A program made the position numbers and the translations under genes. A stretch of 64,000 bases of DNA from an uncultured Steroidobacter sp. (GTDB taxonomy: Bacteria > Pseudomonadota > Gammaproteobacteria > Steroidobacterales > Steroidobacteraceae): contig CALLKK010000012.1 of assembly GCA_938008435.1 (NCBI GenBank), forward strand, positions 62,001-126,000, read 5' to 3'. Positions 25,220 to 35,000 of this stretch are shown piece by piece (the first letter of the stretch is position 1; each line of letters starts with the position of its first letter). The notes below the pieces were generated by a model that saw only the letters and a program-made list of their open reading frames with translations, was not told the DNA's origin and made no database searches.

Positions 25220-25782
25220 TAGGCGTGACCTACGTGCGGGCTGATGGTCGCAAGATCGATGCCGAGCAGGCGGCCGGCGGCGCGCCAACGCTGCTCGTAC
25301 GGCAGCTCGAAGAGGATGCGCTCGTCGCAGGGCGCGGTGAGCCAGGCGTTCTGCGCGATCTCGCTTTCGAGCTGGCCTGCGGCCCAACCGGCATAGCCCA
25401 GCGCGACGATTGCCGACTGCGGACCTTCGCCGCGCGCCATAGCGCTCAGGATGTCGGGCGAGGTCGTCACCTGAATCCGCGAGGAGACCTGCTTGGTGTG
25501 TTCCCAGTTGCCGCCCGCCGCATGCACGACGAAGCCGCGATCGGTCTGCACGGGGCCGCCTTGCAGCACGTGCTGGTTCACGTTGACGCCTTCGGCCGTC
25601 GGCATGTTGAGCTGGGCGAACACATCCGCGAGCCGCATCTGCAGCGGCCGATTGATGACGATCCCGAGCGCGCCGTCTTCGTTGTGCTCCCAGATGAACG
25701 TCACGGTCTGCGCGAAGTTCGTATCCGCGAGCGCGGGCATCGCGATCAGGAACTGGTTGGTCAGGAATTCCGAATTGGCCAT
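25219..25782 (-). CDS. yqgE: YqgE/AlgH family protein
   Basis: 187 residues with the DUF179 signature: LTNQFLIAMPAL at the N-terminus, VTFIWEHNEDGALGIVINRPL, VLQGGPVQTDRGFVVH, and ALGYAGWAAGQLESEI. Function is undefined; in pseudomonads the homologue was reported as an alginate regulator. Adjacent to ruvX throughout gammaproteobacteria. Confidence 0.92.
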   Translation of the reverse strand: MANSEFLTNQFLIAMPALADTNFAQTVTFIWEHNEDGALGIVINRPLQMRLADVFAQLNMPTAEGVNVNQHVLQGGPVQTDRGFVVHAAGGNWEHTKQVSSRIQVTTSPDILSAMARGEGPQSAIVALGYAGWAAGQLESEIAQNAWLTAPCDERILFELPYEQRWRAAGRLLGIDLATISPHVGHA

Positions 25783-25870
25783 GCCTCAAGTATCCAGTCG
25801 GGGCGGCGTGCGCTCAAGACTTGGCGGGTAGGCGCAGCGGCACTGTGTGGACTCGTCCACACTCAAGGGC

Positions 25871-26773
25871 TTACGGCTGTTCGTTCGCGGTGCCGCCGTC
25901 GATGAACTGCCATTCGTACGCGAAGCGCAGCTCCTGGTAGTGCTTGCGCAGCTCGGCCGGGAACGGGTCGAAGGGCGAGGCCATTCGCAGGATGGAGAGC
26001 GCCGCCTGATCAACCTCCCGGCTGCCGCTCGAACGGCGTATGACGGCATCGGCGAGGCTGCCGTCGGGGCGCAGCGCAACCTCGAGAATCGGATTGCCGC
26101 GGTCCTTGCTGCGGATCGATTTGGGGAAATGCTGGGTGCCGAGTCGCTCGACCTTGCGCCGCCAGGTATCGAGATACGGTGCAAGCGTCGATTGGCGCGT
26201 GTTCGGGACGATTTCCACCGCGCCGTCGATGCGGCGGCCGCGGATGCGCAAGGTTTCGTCGGTGGCGTGCGTTGCGATGGGCGTCGGCGTGCTCGGTGCG
26301 AGCGCAAGCGGCGCTTCGGCCGGCGCGGGACGCTCTTCGCCGCTGCGGTACTCGACCTCGCTCAAGTCGCTGCGGCTCGTCACCAGTTCGTTCGCGCGCT
26401 GGCCTTCGACCGCCCGGCGGTATTCCGTGCTGTTCGCGTCGGGAATGCCGTCTTGCTGGGCGGCGAGCAACGAAGAGGCGGGATTGGCGGGCCGCACGCG
26501 CTCATCGGTCGTGCCACTGCCTTGTTGGTTGCGCTGCGCCAGATACTGGGCTTCGAGGTTGTCGGCCGCGCGCGTGTCCGCGCCGGTCACGAGCAGCACC
26601 TCGAGCGTCGGCAAGCGGGAGTCGTCCTTGCGCGGGATGGCGAAAGTCACGCCGAGAATCACGATGCCGTGAAACAGGGCGGCGAGGAACAAGGTCGTCG
26701 TGAACCGATCGTTCACGGGCGCAAGTCCCTCGTTCCCTTCGAGCGGCAAGGTGTTCGAGTCTTGACTGGACAT
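25871..26773 (-). CDS. tonB: TonB-family energy-transducing protein
   Basis: 300 residues from the ATG at 26773. A short cytoplasmic N-terminus, one membrane helix (about residues 24-46, FTTTLFLAALFHGIVILGV), a long linker, and a C-terminal TonB domain at about 215-285 (GNPILEVALRPDGSLADAVI, SGSREVDQAALSILRMASPF). The linker lacks the usual Pro-Lys/Pro-Glu run. No exbB/exbD is adjacent, so it either shares a distant ExbBD or works in another role; the P. aeruginosa counterpart at this locus (TonB3) affects twitching motility. Confidence 0.85.
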   Translation of the reverse strand: MSSQDSNTLPLEGNEGLAPVNDRFTTTLFLAALFHGIVILGVTFAIPRKDDSRLPTLEVLLVTGADTRAADNLEAQYLAQRNQQGSGTTDERVRPANPASSLLAAQQDGIPDANSTEYRRAVEGQRANELVTSRSDLSEVEYRSGEERPAPAEAPLALAPSTPTPIATHATDETLRIRGRRIDGAVEIVPNTRQSTLAPYLDTWRRKVERLGTQHFPKSIRSKDRGNPILEVALRPDGSLADAVIRRSSGSREVDQAALSILRMASPFDPFPAELRKHYQELRFAYEWQFIDGGTANEQP

Positions 26774-26865
26774 GCTGCGCAGCAGGTGCGGTCTCAATCG
26801 GCGAGCGTGACAACGCTCCTCAGGTCCGCGGCAGGGTGTGCCCGATATCGCGTGACCGGCTCATG

Positions 26866-27834
26866 TTACGCCTTTCGCGCGACCAAGCGCTTCTCGATCG
26901 CATCCATGAGGAGCCCCGCGATCTCGGTGCCGAATTGCTTGTCGAGCTCGCGCACGCCGGTCGGGCTCGTGACGTTGATCTCGGTGACGTAACCGCCGAT
27001 CACATCGAGCCCGACGAACAGCATGCCGCGCTCGCGCAGCGTCGGGCCGATCTGGCTGACGAGCCAGCGATCGCGGTCGTTGAGCTCGCGTCCTTCGCCG
27101 CGCGCGCCCGCCGCGAGATTGCCGCGATTGTCCGAGGCCGGGGGAATGCGTGCGAGCGCGTAGGGCGCAGGCTCGCCGTCGATGACGAGCACGCGCGTAT
27201 CGCCGCTCGTCACGATGTCCGGAATGTAGCGCTGCACGATCGCATAGCGGGTGCCGTACTCGGTCATCGTCTCGAAGATGACGTTCGCGTTCTTGTCGCC
27301 GCGGTCGACGACGAAGATCGAGCGTCCGCCCATGCCGTAGAGGGGCTTGCAGACGATGCGTCCGTGCTCGCGCAGAAACGCATGCATGTCGCTCATGTCG
27401 CGCGTGATGAGGGTCGGCGCGCAGCACTGCGGGAACCAGGCCGTGAACACCTTTTCGTTCATGTCGCGCAGTCCCTGCGGGCGGTTCACGACCAGCGCGC
27501 CTTGTTCTTCGGCGCGCTCCAAGATGTACGTCGAGTAGATGTACTCCATGTCGAACGGCGGGTCCTTGCGCATGAGGATCACGTCGCTGTCCGCCAAGCG
27601 TTCGACGCGCGGCTCGCCGAGCTCGTACCAGCTCTTCGGGTCGTCCTTCACGGTCACGGCGCGCAGGCGGCCGTATGCGATGCCGTCGCGCAGCCACAGG
27701 TCGCCGAGCTCTGCGTACGAGAGCTGCCAGCCGCGGCGCTGCGCCGCGAGCATCATGGCGAGCGTGGTGTCCTTGGCCGGTTTGATCGCGCCGATCGGAT
27801 CCATGACGACGAGCACGCGGACGGTGGCAGACAT
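26866..27834 (-). CDS. gshB: Glutathione synthetase
   Basis: ATP-grasp ligase joining gamma-glutamylcysteine and glycine. 322 residues. VVMDPIGAIKPAKDTT at the N-terminus, MRKDPPFDMEYIYSTYIL, PLYGMGGRSIF (ATP-grasp loop), and C-terminal FVGLDVIGGYVTEINVTSPTG. ATG at 27834 has no evident Shine-Dalgarno. Position next to pilG is conserved with P. aeruginosa. Confidence 0.95.
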   Translation of the reverse strand: MSATVRVLVVMDPIGAIKPAKDTTLAMMLAAQRRGWQLSYAELGDLWLRDGIAYGRLRAVTVKDDPKSWYELGEPRVERLADSDVILMRKDPPFDMEYIYSTYILERAEEQGALVVNRPQGLRDMNEKVFTAWFPQCCAPTLITRDMSDMHAFLREHGRIVCKPLYGMGGRSIFVVDRGDKNANVIFETMTEYGTRYAIVQRYIPDIVTSGDTRVLVIDGEPAPYALARIPPASDNRGNLAAGARGEGRELNDRDRWLVSQIGPTLRERGMLFVGLDVIGGYVTEINVTSPTGVRELDKQFGTEIAGLLMDAIEKRLVARKA

Positions 27835-27849
27835 AGGAGTGGGTCGACG

Positions 27850-27991
27850 ATTTGCGGTTGCGGGGCAGCGAAGCCTATCGCCACGGGTGCGGTGCTGTCG
27901 ACGCTCGCGCAACAGGAGAGACTTGCGGGGCGATGCGCTGCGACGGTCGCGCAAACGGCCGCCGGGGAAAGCCCCGTTCGAGGGCTTTTTT
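27850..27991 (+). ncRNA. Possible small RNA ending in an intrinsic terminator
   Basis: On the plus strand a stem AAAGCCC/GGGCTTT (27968-27988) is followed by T's, giving a run of six T's at 27986-27991: a good intrinsic terminator. No protein-coding gene on the plus strand leads into it. The 140 bases upstream, antisense to nothing and divergent from gshB, would be a short independent transcript. No known RNA family is recognised and no promoter is convincing. The 5' limit is a guess. The terminator is the firm part. Confidence 0.35.
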
Positions 27992-28049
27992 GCATGCGGC
28001 GATCACGTCAACGACGCGCTTAGTGACGCAGTTCACGTCGGCGCGTGAC

Positions 28050-28071
28050 GCGCTTCATAGTATAGAAGCGC
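28050..28071. promoter_or_regulatory. Palindrome upstream of pilG
   Basis: Arms GCGCTTC and GAAGCGC around an AT-rich centre ATAGTATA. The AT-rich centre also contains -10-like hexamers (CATAGT, TAGTAT), with TTCACG about 18 bases upstream, so this could be a promoter with an overlapping operator. It is 243 bases before the pilG ATG; the rest of 28072-28313 holds no gene I can support. Confidence 0.35.
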
Positions 28072-28313
28072 GGCCAATGGCGACCGCATAACCAATATGT
28101 TAAAAGTTCCGACTACCGCGGGATGCCCGAGAAGCAAAGCGAGCGGCGGCGATCCGGGCAACATGCGCGCGCTCGCAAGGATGCTGCTCGACCCGAGCGT
28201 TGCGGCGCCAGAGCGCCGCGCGGTCGAGCGCGCTCGCGCGGCGAGTCATCGCGCCGACGCCGGCTCGCGAGGATGAAAGGGCAACGCGGCCGCGCGCCTT
28301 ACGAGGAAAGCCG

Positions 28314-28727
28314 ATGGAGAATCTAGCGACGAACACGACCCCCAGGCTGGCGGGCTTGAAGGTCCTGGTGATCGACGACAGCAAGACGATTCGCCGCACG
28401 GCCGAGACGCTGCTGTCGAAGGAAGGCTGCGAGGTGTACACCGCCGTCGACGGCTTCGATGCGCTCTCGAAGATCGCCGATCACCAGCCCGACATCGTCT
28501 TCGTCGACATCATGATGCCGCGGCTCGACGGCTATCAAACCTGCTCGCTCATCAAGCACAACAAGGTTTTCCGCAACATCCCCGTGATCATGCTGTCGAG
28601 CAAGGACGGGCTGTTCGATCGCGCGCGCGGGCGCATCGTGGGTTCGGAGCACTACCTGACCAAGCCGTTTACGAAGGACGAGCTGTTGAACGCGATCGAA
28701 ACCCACGTGGGAACGCTCGCCCGGTAA
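28314..28727 (+). CDS. pilG: Twitching motility response regulator PilG
   Basis: CheY-like single-domain response regulator of the Pil-Chp system that promotes pilus extension. 137 residues. VLVIDDSKTIRRTAETLL holds the acidic pocket, DIVFVDIMMPRLDGY the phosphoacceptor Asp65, MLSSKDG and LTKPFTKDELL the switch Thr/Ser and Lys. The characteristic VIDDSKTIRR start and the position after gshB identify it as PilG. ATG at 28314 follows AGGAAAG. Confidence 0.95.
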   Translation: MENLATNTTPRLAGLKVLVIDDSKTIRRTAETLLSKEGCEVYTAVDGFDALSKIADHQPDIVFVDIMMPRLDGYQTCSLIKHNKVFRNIPVIMLSSKDGLFDRARGRIVGSEHYLTKPFTKDELLNAIETHVGTLAR

Positions 28728-28772
28728 GGAACTCTGTTCGCAAACGCAGCAGCGACCCGCTCGGAGCAAGGT

Positions 28773-29138
28773 ATGGCCCTGATTCTGATCGTCGACGATT
28801 CGCCCACCGAAGTGCACGTGATGCAGAAGGCCTTGGAACGCCACGGCTACCAGACCGCCTCGGCGGGCGACGGTGCGGAAGCCATCCGCAAGGCGAAGGA
28901 AATGAAGCCCGACCTCATTTTCATGGACGTGGTGATGCCGGGCGTGAACGGTTTTCAGGCGACGCGCAAGCTCGCTTCCGACCCTGAGACGAAATCGATC
29001 CCGGTGATCATGGTGACCTCCAAGGACCAAGAGACCGATCGCATCTGGGGCATGCGTCAAGGCGCGATCGATTACCTGGTCAAGCCGGTATCGATGGAAA
29101 AGCTGATCGAAAAGGCTCAGGCCGCGCTCGCCGGTTGA
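28773..29138 (+). CDS. pilH: Twitching motility response regulator PilH
   Basis: 121-residue CheY-like protein. LIVDDSPTEVHVMQKALE at the N-terminus, phosphoacceptor Asp52 in LIFMDVVMPGVNGFQATR, VTSKDQETDRIWGMRQGA and LVKPVSMEKL. In P. aeruginosa PilH counteracts PilG, acting with retraction or as a phosphate sink. 45 bases after pilG and four before pilI. Confidence 0.95.
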   Translation: MALILIVDDSPTEVHVMQKALERHGYQTASAGDGAEAIRKAKEMKPDLIFMDVVMPGVNGFQATRKLASDPETKSIPVIMVTSKDQETDRIWGMRQGAIDYLVKPVSMEKLIEKAQAALAG

Positions 29139-29142
29139 CAGC

Positions 29143-29709
29143 ATGAGCGCGCTTCAGCCCCTCAAGTCGCTCCGCGACAAGCCCTTCGAGTTGTTGCGGG
29201 AGCTCGAGCGGCTCGCGCGCGCTGCGCTCACCGGCCAAGGCCGCGGCAACGCCGCCGAACGCGAATGGGTCGGCGTCGCCTTTCGCCTGAGCTCGGAGAA
29301 TTTTCTGGTGGCGCGCGAGGAGACGCGGGAAGTGCTCGGCTACCCGTCGCTCGTTACGCGCGTCCCCGGTGCGAAGCCTTGGATTCGCGGCATCGCGAAC
29401 GTGCGCGGCCAGTTGCTGCCGGTGGTCGATCTGCGAGCGTTCCTCGGCGGCGGCATGACCAACACGGGACGCAGCACGCGCGTGCTCGTCGCGAATCACC
29501 GCGAGGTGCCCGCTGGGCTGCTCGTGGACGAAGTGCTCGGGTTTCGACGTTTCAACGATGCTGAATTCTCGGCGGTAACGCCGCCGACCATCGTGCGTTG
29601 CGACCGCTACTTGGCTGGCGCGTTCCGCCGCGGCCAGGAAACCTGGCCGGTGTTCAGCCTGCGCTCGCTGCTCGAGAGCGACGAGTTCCTGCAGGCGGCC
29701 GCCTCCTGA
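29143..29709 (+). CDS. pilI: CheW-like adaptor PilI
   Basis: 188 residues, CheW domain linking the PilJ receptor to the ChpA kinase. WIRGIANVRGQLLPVVDLRAFLG is the classical CheW core; VGVAFRLSSENFLVAREETREVLGYP precedes it. The N-terminal 40 residues are a PilI-type extension (LKSLRDKPFELLRELERLAR). Four bases after the pilH stop. Confidence 0.92.
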   Translation: MSALQPLKSLRDKPFELLRELERLARAALTGQGRGNAAEREWVGVAFRLSSENFLVAREETREVLGYPSLVTRVPGAKPWIRGIANVRGQLLPVVDLRAFLGGGMTNTGRSTRVLVANHREVPAGLLVDEVLGFRRFNDAEFSAVTPPTIVRCDRYLAGAFRRGQETWPVFSLRSLLESDEFLQAAAS

Positions 29710-29763
29710 CGCGCGATGGTGCAGACGTGATCGAAAACGACATCAAGATCGACGGACGGCGCG

Positions 29764-31872
29764 ATGCCGAGCGCGCCCGCGCCGATCGAGTGGAATCTCG
29801 TCATGGCCGAGACTAAGACTTACGGCGTCCGGTTCCTTCCGGTGCTCTTGATCGTCGCGCTGGCGTGCGTCGGCGCGGCCGCAGTGCTGCTCTTCTTCGC
29901 GCAGCGCTCGGCCGGCTCGGGCGAGGTCGATCCGCGCGCGGTCAACGAGCTGCTCGCGCTCACGCAGAAGATCCCGGCCGAGGCCACTGCGGCGCTCGGC
30001 GGCGATGCGGCCTCGTTCGACAGGCTCGGACAGTCGCGGGCGCGCTTCGCCTCGCTTGCAGAGACGCTCGGCGGCGATGTGCAGTCGTTTGCGGGCACGA
30101 CCGATCTGCTCAAACACAGCCAGGCCGTGCTCGGCGCGCGCGAGCCGATCGAGGCGGTGCAGAAGGCGTCCGCCGAAGTGCGCACGATGGTGCCGCAGCT
30201 GCTGCAAAGTCTCGGCAATCTCGCGAGCGCGCTCGGACCTTCGACCGTCGACGGTATGTCGCGTCATCTCGAACGCTTCGAGCTCACCGGTCTGCGCATT
30301 CAGCAGGACATGGAAGCGCTTGCCTCGGGCATCGGCGATCCGGAGCGCATCGCGCGCCGCCTTGCCGACGGCAACGACTACATGGGACAAGTGATGGGCG
30401 GCTTTGCAGGCCTGGATACGGTGCTCGGTCTGCCCAAGGTCTCGGGCGGCGAAGCCGAAGCGCAATTCAAAGTGACCAATGCGCTCTACGCGCAGCTCGC
30501 CGAGCGCGTGCGCACGGCGATCAGCTCCGCCGACCGCGTCCGCACGGCGCGCGAAGCGGGCAAGGCGCTGGCAGCGAGTGGCGAGGCCGTCTACTCGAAG
30601 TTCTTGGGCCGCATCAGCTCCGCTACCGGCGGCGCGGGCGGCGTCGCGGGCAATCGCTATCTGCCGATGGGCCTGCTGGCGGTTGCGCTCATCGCGCTCG
30701 TGATCGCGGCGATCCTGCACGCGAAGAGCGGCAACATCCGCAAGGCGATCGAGCTGCAGGCCAAGAAGAACGAGCGCAATCAGGAAGCCATTCTGCGACT
30801 CCTCGATGAGCTCTCGAGCTTGGCGGACGGCGATCTCACCGTGCAGGCGACCGTCACCGAGGACATCACCGGCGCGATCGCCGACTCGATCAACTACGCA
30901 ATCGAGGCCTTGCGCGAGCTCGTTACGACGATCAGCAATTCCGCCATCACGCTCGATGCGGCGGCCAAGCAAACGCAGATTTCGGCCGGGCACTTGGCCA
31001 AGGCGTCCGTCGCGCAATCGAAGCAGATTGCGCTTGCATCCGAATCGATCGCCGCGATGGCGGCCTCGACCGAAGAAGTCTCGGGCAATGCGGAGCGTTC
31101 GGCCGACGTCGCGCGCCATTCGGTCGACGTGGCGCACAAGGGCAGCGAGGCGGTGCGTCGCACGATCGACGGCATGAACGCGATCCGCGAAACGATTCAG
31201 GAGACCTCCAAGCGCATCAAGCGCCTCGGCGAGAGCTCGCAGGAGATCGGCAACATCGTCGAGCTCATCAACGACATCGCCGAGCAGACGAACATCCTCG
31301 CGCTCAACGCTTCCATTCAGGCCTCGATGGCCGGCGAATCGGGTCGCGGCTTCGCCGTCGTCGCCGACGAGGTGCAGCGTCTCGCCGAGCGTGCCGCCAA
31401 CGCCACCAAGCAGATCGAAGTGCTGGTGCGCACGATTCAGGCCGACACCAACGAAGCAGTCGTCTCGATGGAGCGCAGCACCACGGACGTGGTCGGCGGA
31501 GCGTTGCTCGCGGAGAACGCCGGGGCGGCGCTCGAAGAGATCGAGCAGGTCTCGCACCAGATCGCGAGCCTGGTGCAGAACATTTCTGCGAGCGCGCGAC
31601 AGCAGGCGTCGGCGGCGCAGAACATCGCGCGCAACATGCAAGCGCTGCGCGAGATCAGTGCGCAGACGGCCGAGAACTCGGCGGCGACGTCGCAGTCGGT
31701 CGGCAAACTCGCCGAGCTGTCGGCGCAGCTGCGCAAGTCCGTGGCGGGCTTCCGCCTGCCTGATGCAACGACGGGCGGTACGGCGCTGCTGACCGATCCG
31801 GCGAGCAAGCCTGCCGCCGCTCCCGAGACGGAGCGTGCGGCACCGAAGAAGGTCAGCGGGCTCGCGAGCTGA
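29764..31872 (+). CDS. pilJ: Methyl-accepting chemotaxis protein PilJ
   Basis: Chemoreceptor of the Pil-Chp array, thought to sense pilin or surface contact. 702 residues from the ATG at 29764; an ATG at 29803 gives 689, close to P. aeruginosa PilJ (682). First membrane helix about residues 22-42, periplasmic PilJ-type sensor (two related helical segments) to about 298, second helix about 300-318, then HAMP and a signalling domain whose hairpin tip NDIAEQTNILALNASIQA is at about 502-520. The receptor hinge motif reads GESGRGFAVVADEVQRLAE. No CheR/PilK gene is near. Confidence 0.93.
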   Translation: MPSAPAPIEWNLVMAETKTYGVRFLPVLLIVALACVGAAAVLLFFAQRSAGSGEVDPRAVNELLALTQKIPAEATAALGGDAASFDRLGQSRARFASLAETLGGDVQSFAGTTDLLKHSQAVLGAREPIEAVQKASAEVRTMVPQLLQSLGNLASALGPSTVDGMSRHLERFELTGLRIQQDMEALASGIGDPERIARRLADGNDYMGQVMGGFAGLDTVLGLPKVSGGEAEAQFKVTNALYAQLAERVRTAISSADRVRTAREAGKALAASGEAVYSKFLGRISSATGGAGGVAGNRYLPMGLLAVALIALVIAAILHAKSGNIRKAIELQAKKNERNQEAILRLLDELSSLADGDLTVQATVTEDITGAIADSINYAIEALRELVTTISNSAITLDAAAKQTQISAGHLAKASVAQSKQIALASESIAAMAASTEEVSGNAERSADVARHSVDVAHKGSEAVRRTIDGMNAIRETIQETSKRIKRLGESSQEIGNIVELINDIAEQTNILALNASIQASMAGESGRGFAVVADEVQRLAERAANATKQIEVLVRTIQADTNEAVVSMERSTTDVVGGALLAENAGAALEEIEQVSHQIASLVQNISASARQQASAAQNIARNMQALREISAQTAENSAATSQSVGKLAELSAQLRKSVAGFRLPDATTGGTALLTDPASKPAAAPETERAAPKKVSGLAS

Positions 31873-31896
31873 TGTTTCTCGAGGCTGATCGCGCAC

Positions 31897-31918
31897 GCGG
31901 CTGGAGAGCGGCTGGAGA
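31897..31918. repeat. Two exact tandem 11-base units
   Basis: GCGGCTGGAGA is repeated twice head to tail in the 153-base gap between pilJ and chpA. No other feature is visible in this gap. It may be a decayed relative of the heptad repeats or chance. Confidence 0.4.
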
Positions 31919-32025
31919 TTGGCGCCAGAGCATTGCAGGTGCGCGTGCCTTCGCTCTAGCGACCGACGTTCTGCTCCCGGCCGACCCGATCATGGCCCCC
32001 GTCCTTGGAAAGGTTTTCTAAGCTC

Positions 32026-35000
32026 ATGGCCGAGGTCTCATCCCAAACTCTGCACATCGTCGCCCGCGAGCTCGCGAGCGAGCTGAACGACGCGCGCGCG
32101 GCGCTCGAGACGTTCGGCGAGCAGCAGGACAACGTCGCGTTGCTGCGCAAGTGCAAGGAGCACCTTCACGCCGTGCACGGCGCATTGCGCGTTGCCGAGG
32201 TTTACGGTGCGGCCTTGCTCGCGGAAGAAATGGGTCAGGTCGCGACCTATCTGATCGATAACTTCGCCGAGCGCCGTCATTTGGCCGAAGGGCTCGATGC
32301 GCTCATGCGCTCGATGGTGCAGCTGCCGACCTATCTCGAGCGCGTCTTGAGCGGCGGGCGCGACATGGCGCTCGTATTGCTGCCGCTGCTCAACGACCTG
32401 CGTGCGGTGCGCGGCCATGCGCTGCTCTCGGAAGGCACGCTGCTCCTGCTCAATCTCACGTCCGATCAGCAAGCGCGGCCCGTGCAGCCGGCGGACGGCG
32501 AAGCGCTCACGGTCGCGCAGTGGGCACGCAAGATCCGCACGCGCTTTCAGCTGGGATTGCTCGGCTGGATCAAGGGCGAGCGCGTCGAGCAGAACCTCGA
32601 GGTGCTCGCGCGGGCGGCCGAGAAGCTCGAACAAGTGGCGACGACGCAGCCGGTGTTTCAGCTCTGGTGGGTCGTCGGCGCCGTGCTCGAAGCATTGCGC
32701 GAAGGCGGGCTCGAAGGCAGCGCCTCGGTCAAGCGCCTGCTCGGTCAAGCCGATCGCGAGCTCAAGCGTCTGTATGAGCAGGGCGAAGCGCGTTACGCCG
32801 ATCGTCCGCCGCTCGAGCTGCTGAACAATCTTCTTTACTACGTGGCACGCGCGAAGACGTCGGGTCCGCGCGTTGCCGCAGTGCGCGCGTCGTTCCGTTT
32901 GAGCGAGCTGCTGCCGCTCGACGATGAAGTCGAGCAGGCGCGCGAGAGCCTGTCGGCGCCGTCCGTCAAGCTGATGAAGACGGTCGCGGCCGCGATCAAG
33001 GAGGACCTGGGCCGCGTGAAGGACGCGCTCGACATTTTCGTCCGCCAAGGCGGCACGCAAGTCGACGAGCTCGCGCCGCAGCTCGAGCTTCTCAAGAAGA
33101 TCGGCGATACGCTCGGCGTGCTCGGGCTCGGCGAGTTGCGCGACAAGGTGCAGACGGAGGCGACCGATCTGCAGAACATCGTCGCGCAACGCATTCAGGC
33201 GAACGAAGGCACCCTGCTGCGCATCGCTGCGACGCTCATCAAGGTCGAAGACAGTCTCGACGAACAGCTCGTCGGCATGATCGTGCCGACCGCGAGCGAA
33301 GGCGGCGAGCCCGCCAAGCCCGCAGGCCCCGAGGAGATCGAATTCCGCCAGGTGACCGAGGCGGTCTTGCGCGAGTGCATCGTCAACATGGCGCGCGTCA
33401 AGGAAGCGATCGCGCTCTCCGTCGAGAAGCCGCGCGAGGAAGCTCAGCCTGCCGTCGATCAGATTCCCGAGCTCGTGCGCGGGATCACGGCCGGCCTGTT
33501 GATGCTCGGCAAGACGCGCGCCGTCGAGGTGATGGAAGGCATCGATCGCGCGCTCAAGCAGTTCGTGCGCAACGACGGGATGACCTTGCCGCAAGAGGCG
33601 GTCGATCGACTGGCCGATGCGATCGTCGCGGTCGAGTACTACATGGAAACGCTGCAGGCAGGGCGCGCCGATCCTTGGTACATGCTCGACAATGCCGAGG
33701 CGTGCCTGCGCTTCCTCGAAACGGTGCAGCCCGTGCCGCGCGATGCGGTCTCGTACGAAGAAGGCGCCGATCAGGTCAGCACGCTCGTCATCGAGCCGTT
33801 GTCGCAGACCGTGGCGGCGCCGACGGAGCACGAGCGCACCGCATTGCTCGATCCGGCGCTGCTGCGCAAACCCGCGCCCGCGCCTCGTGCCGAGCCCGCA
33901 CCGGCGCAGCCGGCCGCCGCCGACGCTGCGCCGACGTTGCAGCCGCTCGAGGGCGAGCCCGATCCCGAGCTGCTCGAGCTCTTCATCGAAGAAGCGAAAG
34001 ACGAAATCGCGAAGCTTAACCAGCTCTTTCCGCTCTGGGACGAGAATCCGCAGGATCAAGAATCGCTCGTCAACGTGCGCCGCTCGTTCCACACGCTCAA
34101 GGGCAGCGGACGCATGGTGGGTGCGCGGCTCATCGGCGAGTTCGCGTGGTCGATCGAAAACTTGCTCAATCGCGTCATCAACAAGACGCTCGAGCGTACG
34201 CCCGACATGATGAGCATGCTGCGCGAAGCCGTGGCAGCCGTGCCGGAGCTCGTCGAGCAGCTCGAAACGGGTCGCGCGCCGCGCGTCGACGTCGCGCGCA
34301 TCATGGCCAAGGCGAACGAGATCGCCGGCGTGCGTCCGGCGGCGCCGAGCGAAAGCAGCGCTGCCGCCCACGCAGGTGCGACGGCCGCCGCGGCCGCGCC
34401 GAAGAGCGCGCCCGTGCTCACGAGCGTGGTGGAGCCGCCGGCCGCTGCGCCGGAAAAAAAAACGACCGAAGCGCCGATCGATCCCACGCTGCACGAGATC
34501 TACAGCAAAGAGACGGCCGGGCATCTCGCCGTCATCCGTGAGTACATCGCTGCCTGCGAAGAATCGGCGCCGCCGTTCGTCGTCACCGAGGATCTGCATC
34601 GCTCGTGTCACACGTTGAGCGGTACGGCGAAGACCGCGGGCGTGCGCCAAGGCAGCAAGATTGCCGATCCGCTCAATCGCTACATCCGCAAGCTCTACGA
34701 CAACGCGCTCGGTCTGACGGCCGAAGGCCTCGCTGCGCTCAAAGAAGCGGCGTCGGCGCTGCAACAGGTCGTCGATCACATCAATGAGGACACCGGCTTC
34801 TTCGTCGATCACGATCGCATCGTGGCGCGTCTGCAGCAGCTCGAGCACGAGATCGACGCCGAAATCGCGCGGCTTGCCGAATCGCTCGATGCCACGACCG
34901 CGAATCCGGCGCTGAGCGAGAGCGTCGCTCAGGATGTGTCCGCTGCATCGCCGTCCGACGAAGCCGAGGGCGAGATCGCTGCGCCGCAGGACGCGGCTGC

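Noticed and set aside
29743..31896. Open frame of about 717 codons opposite pilJ
   Set aside because: Low-complexity Arg/His/Asp product; the plus strand carries the complete PilJ receptor.
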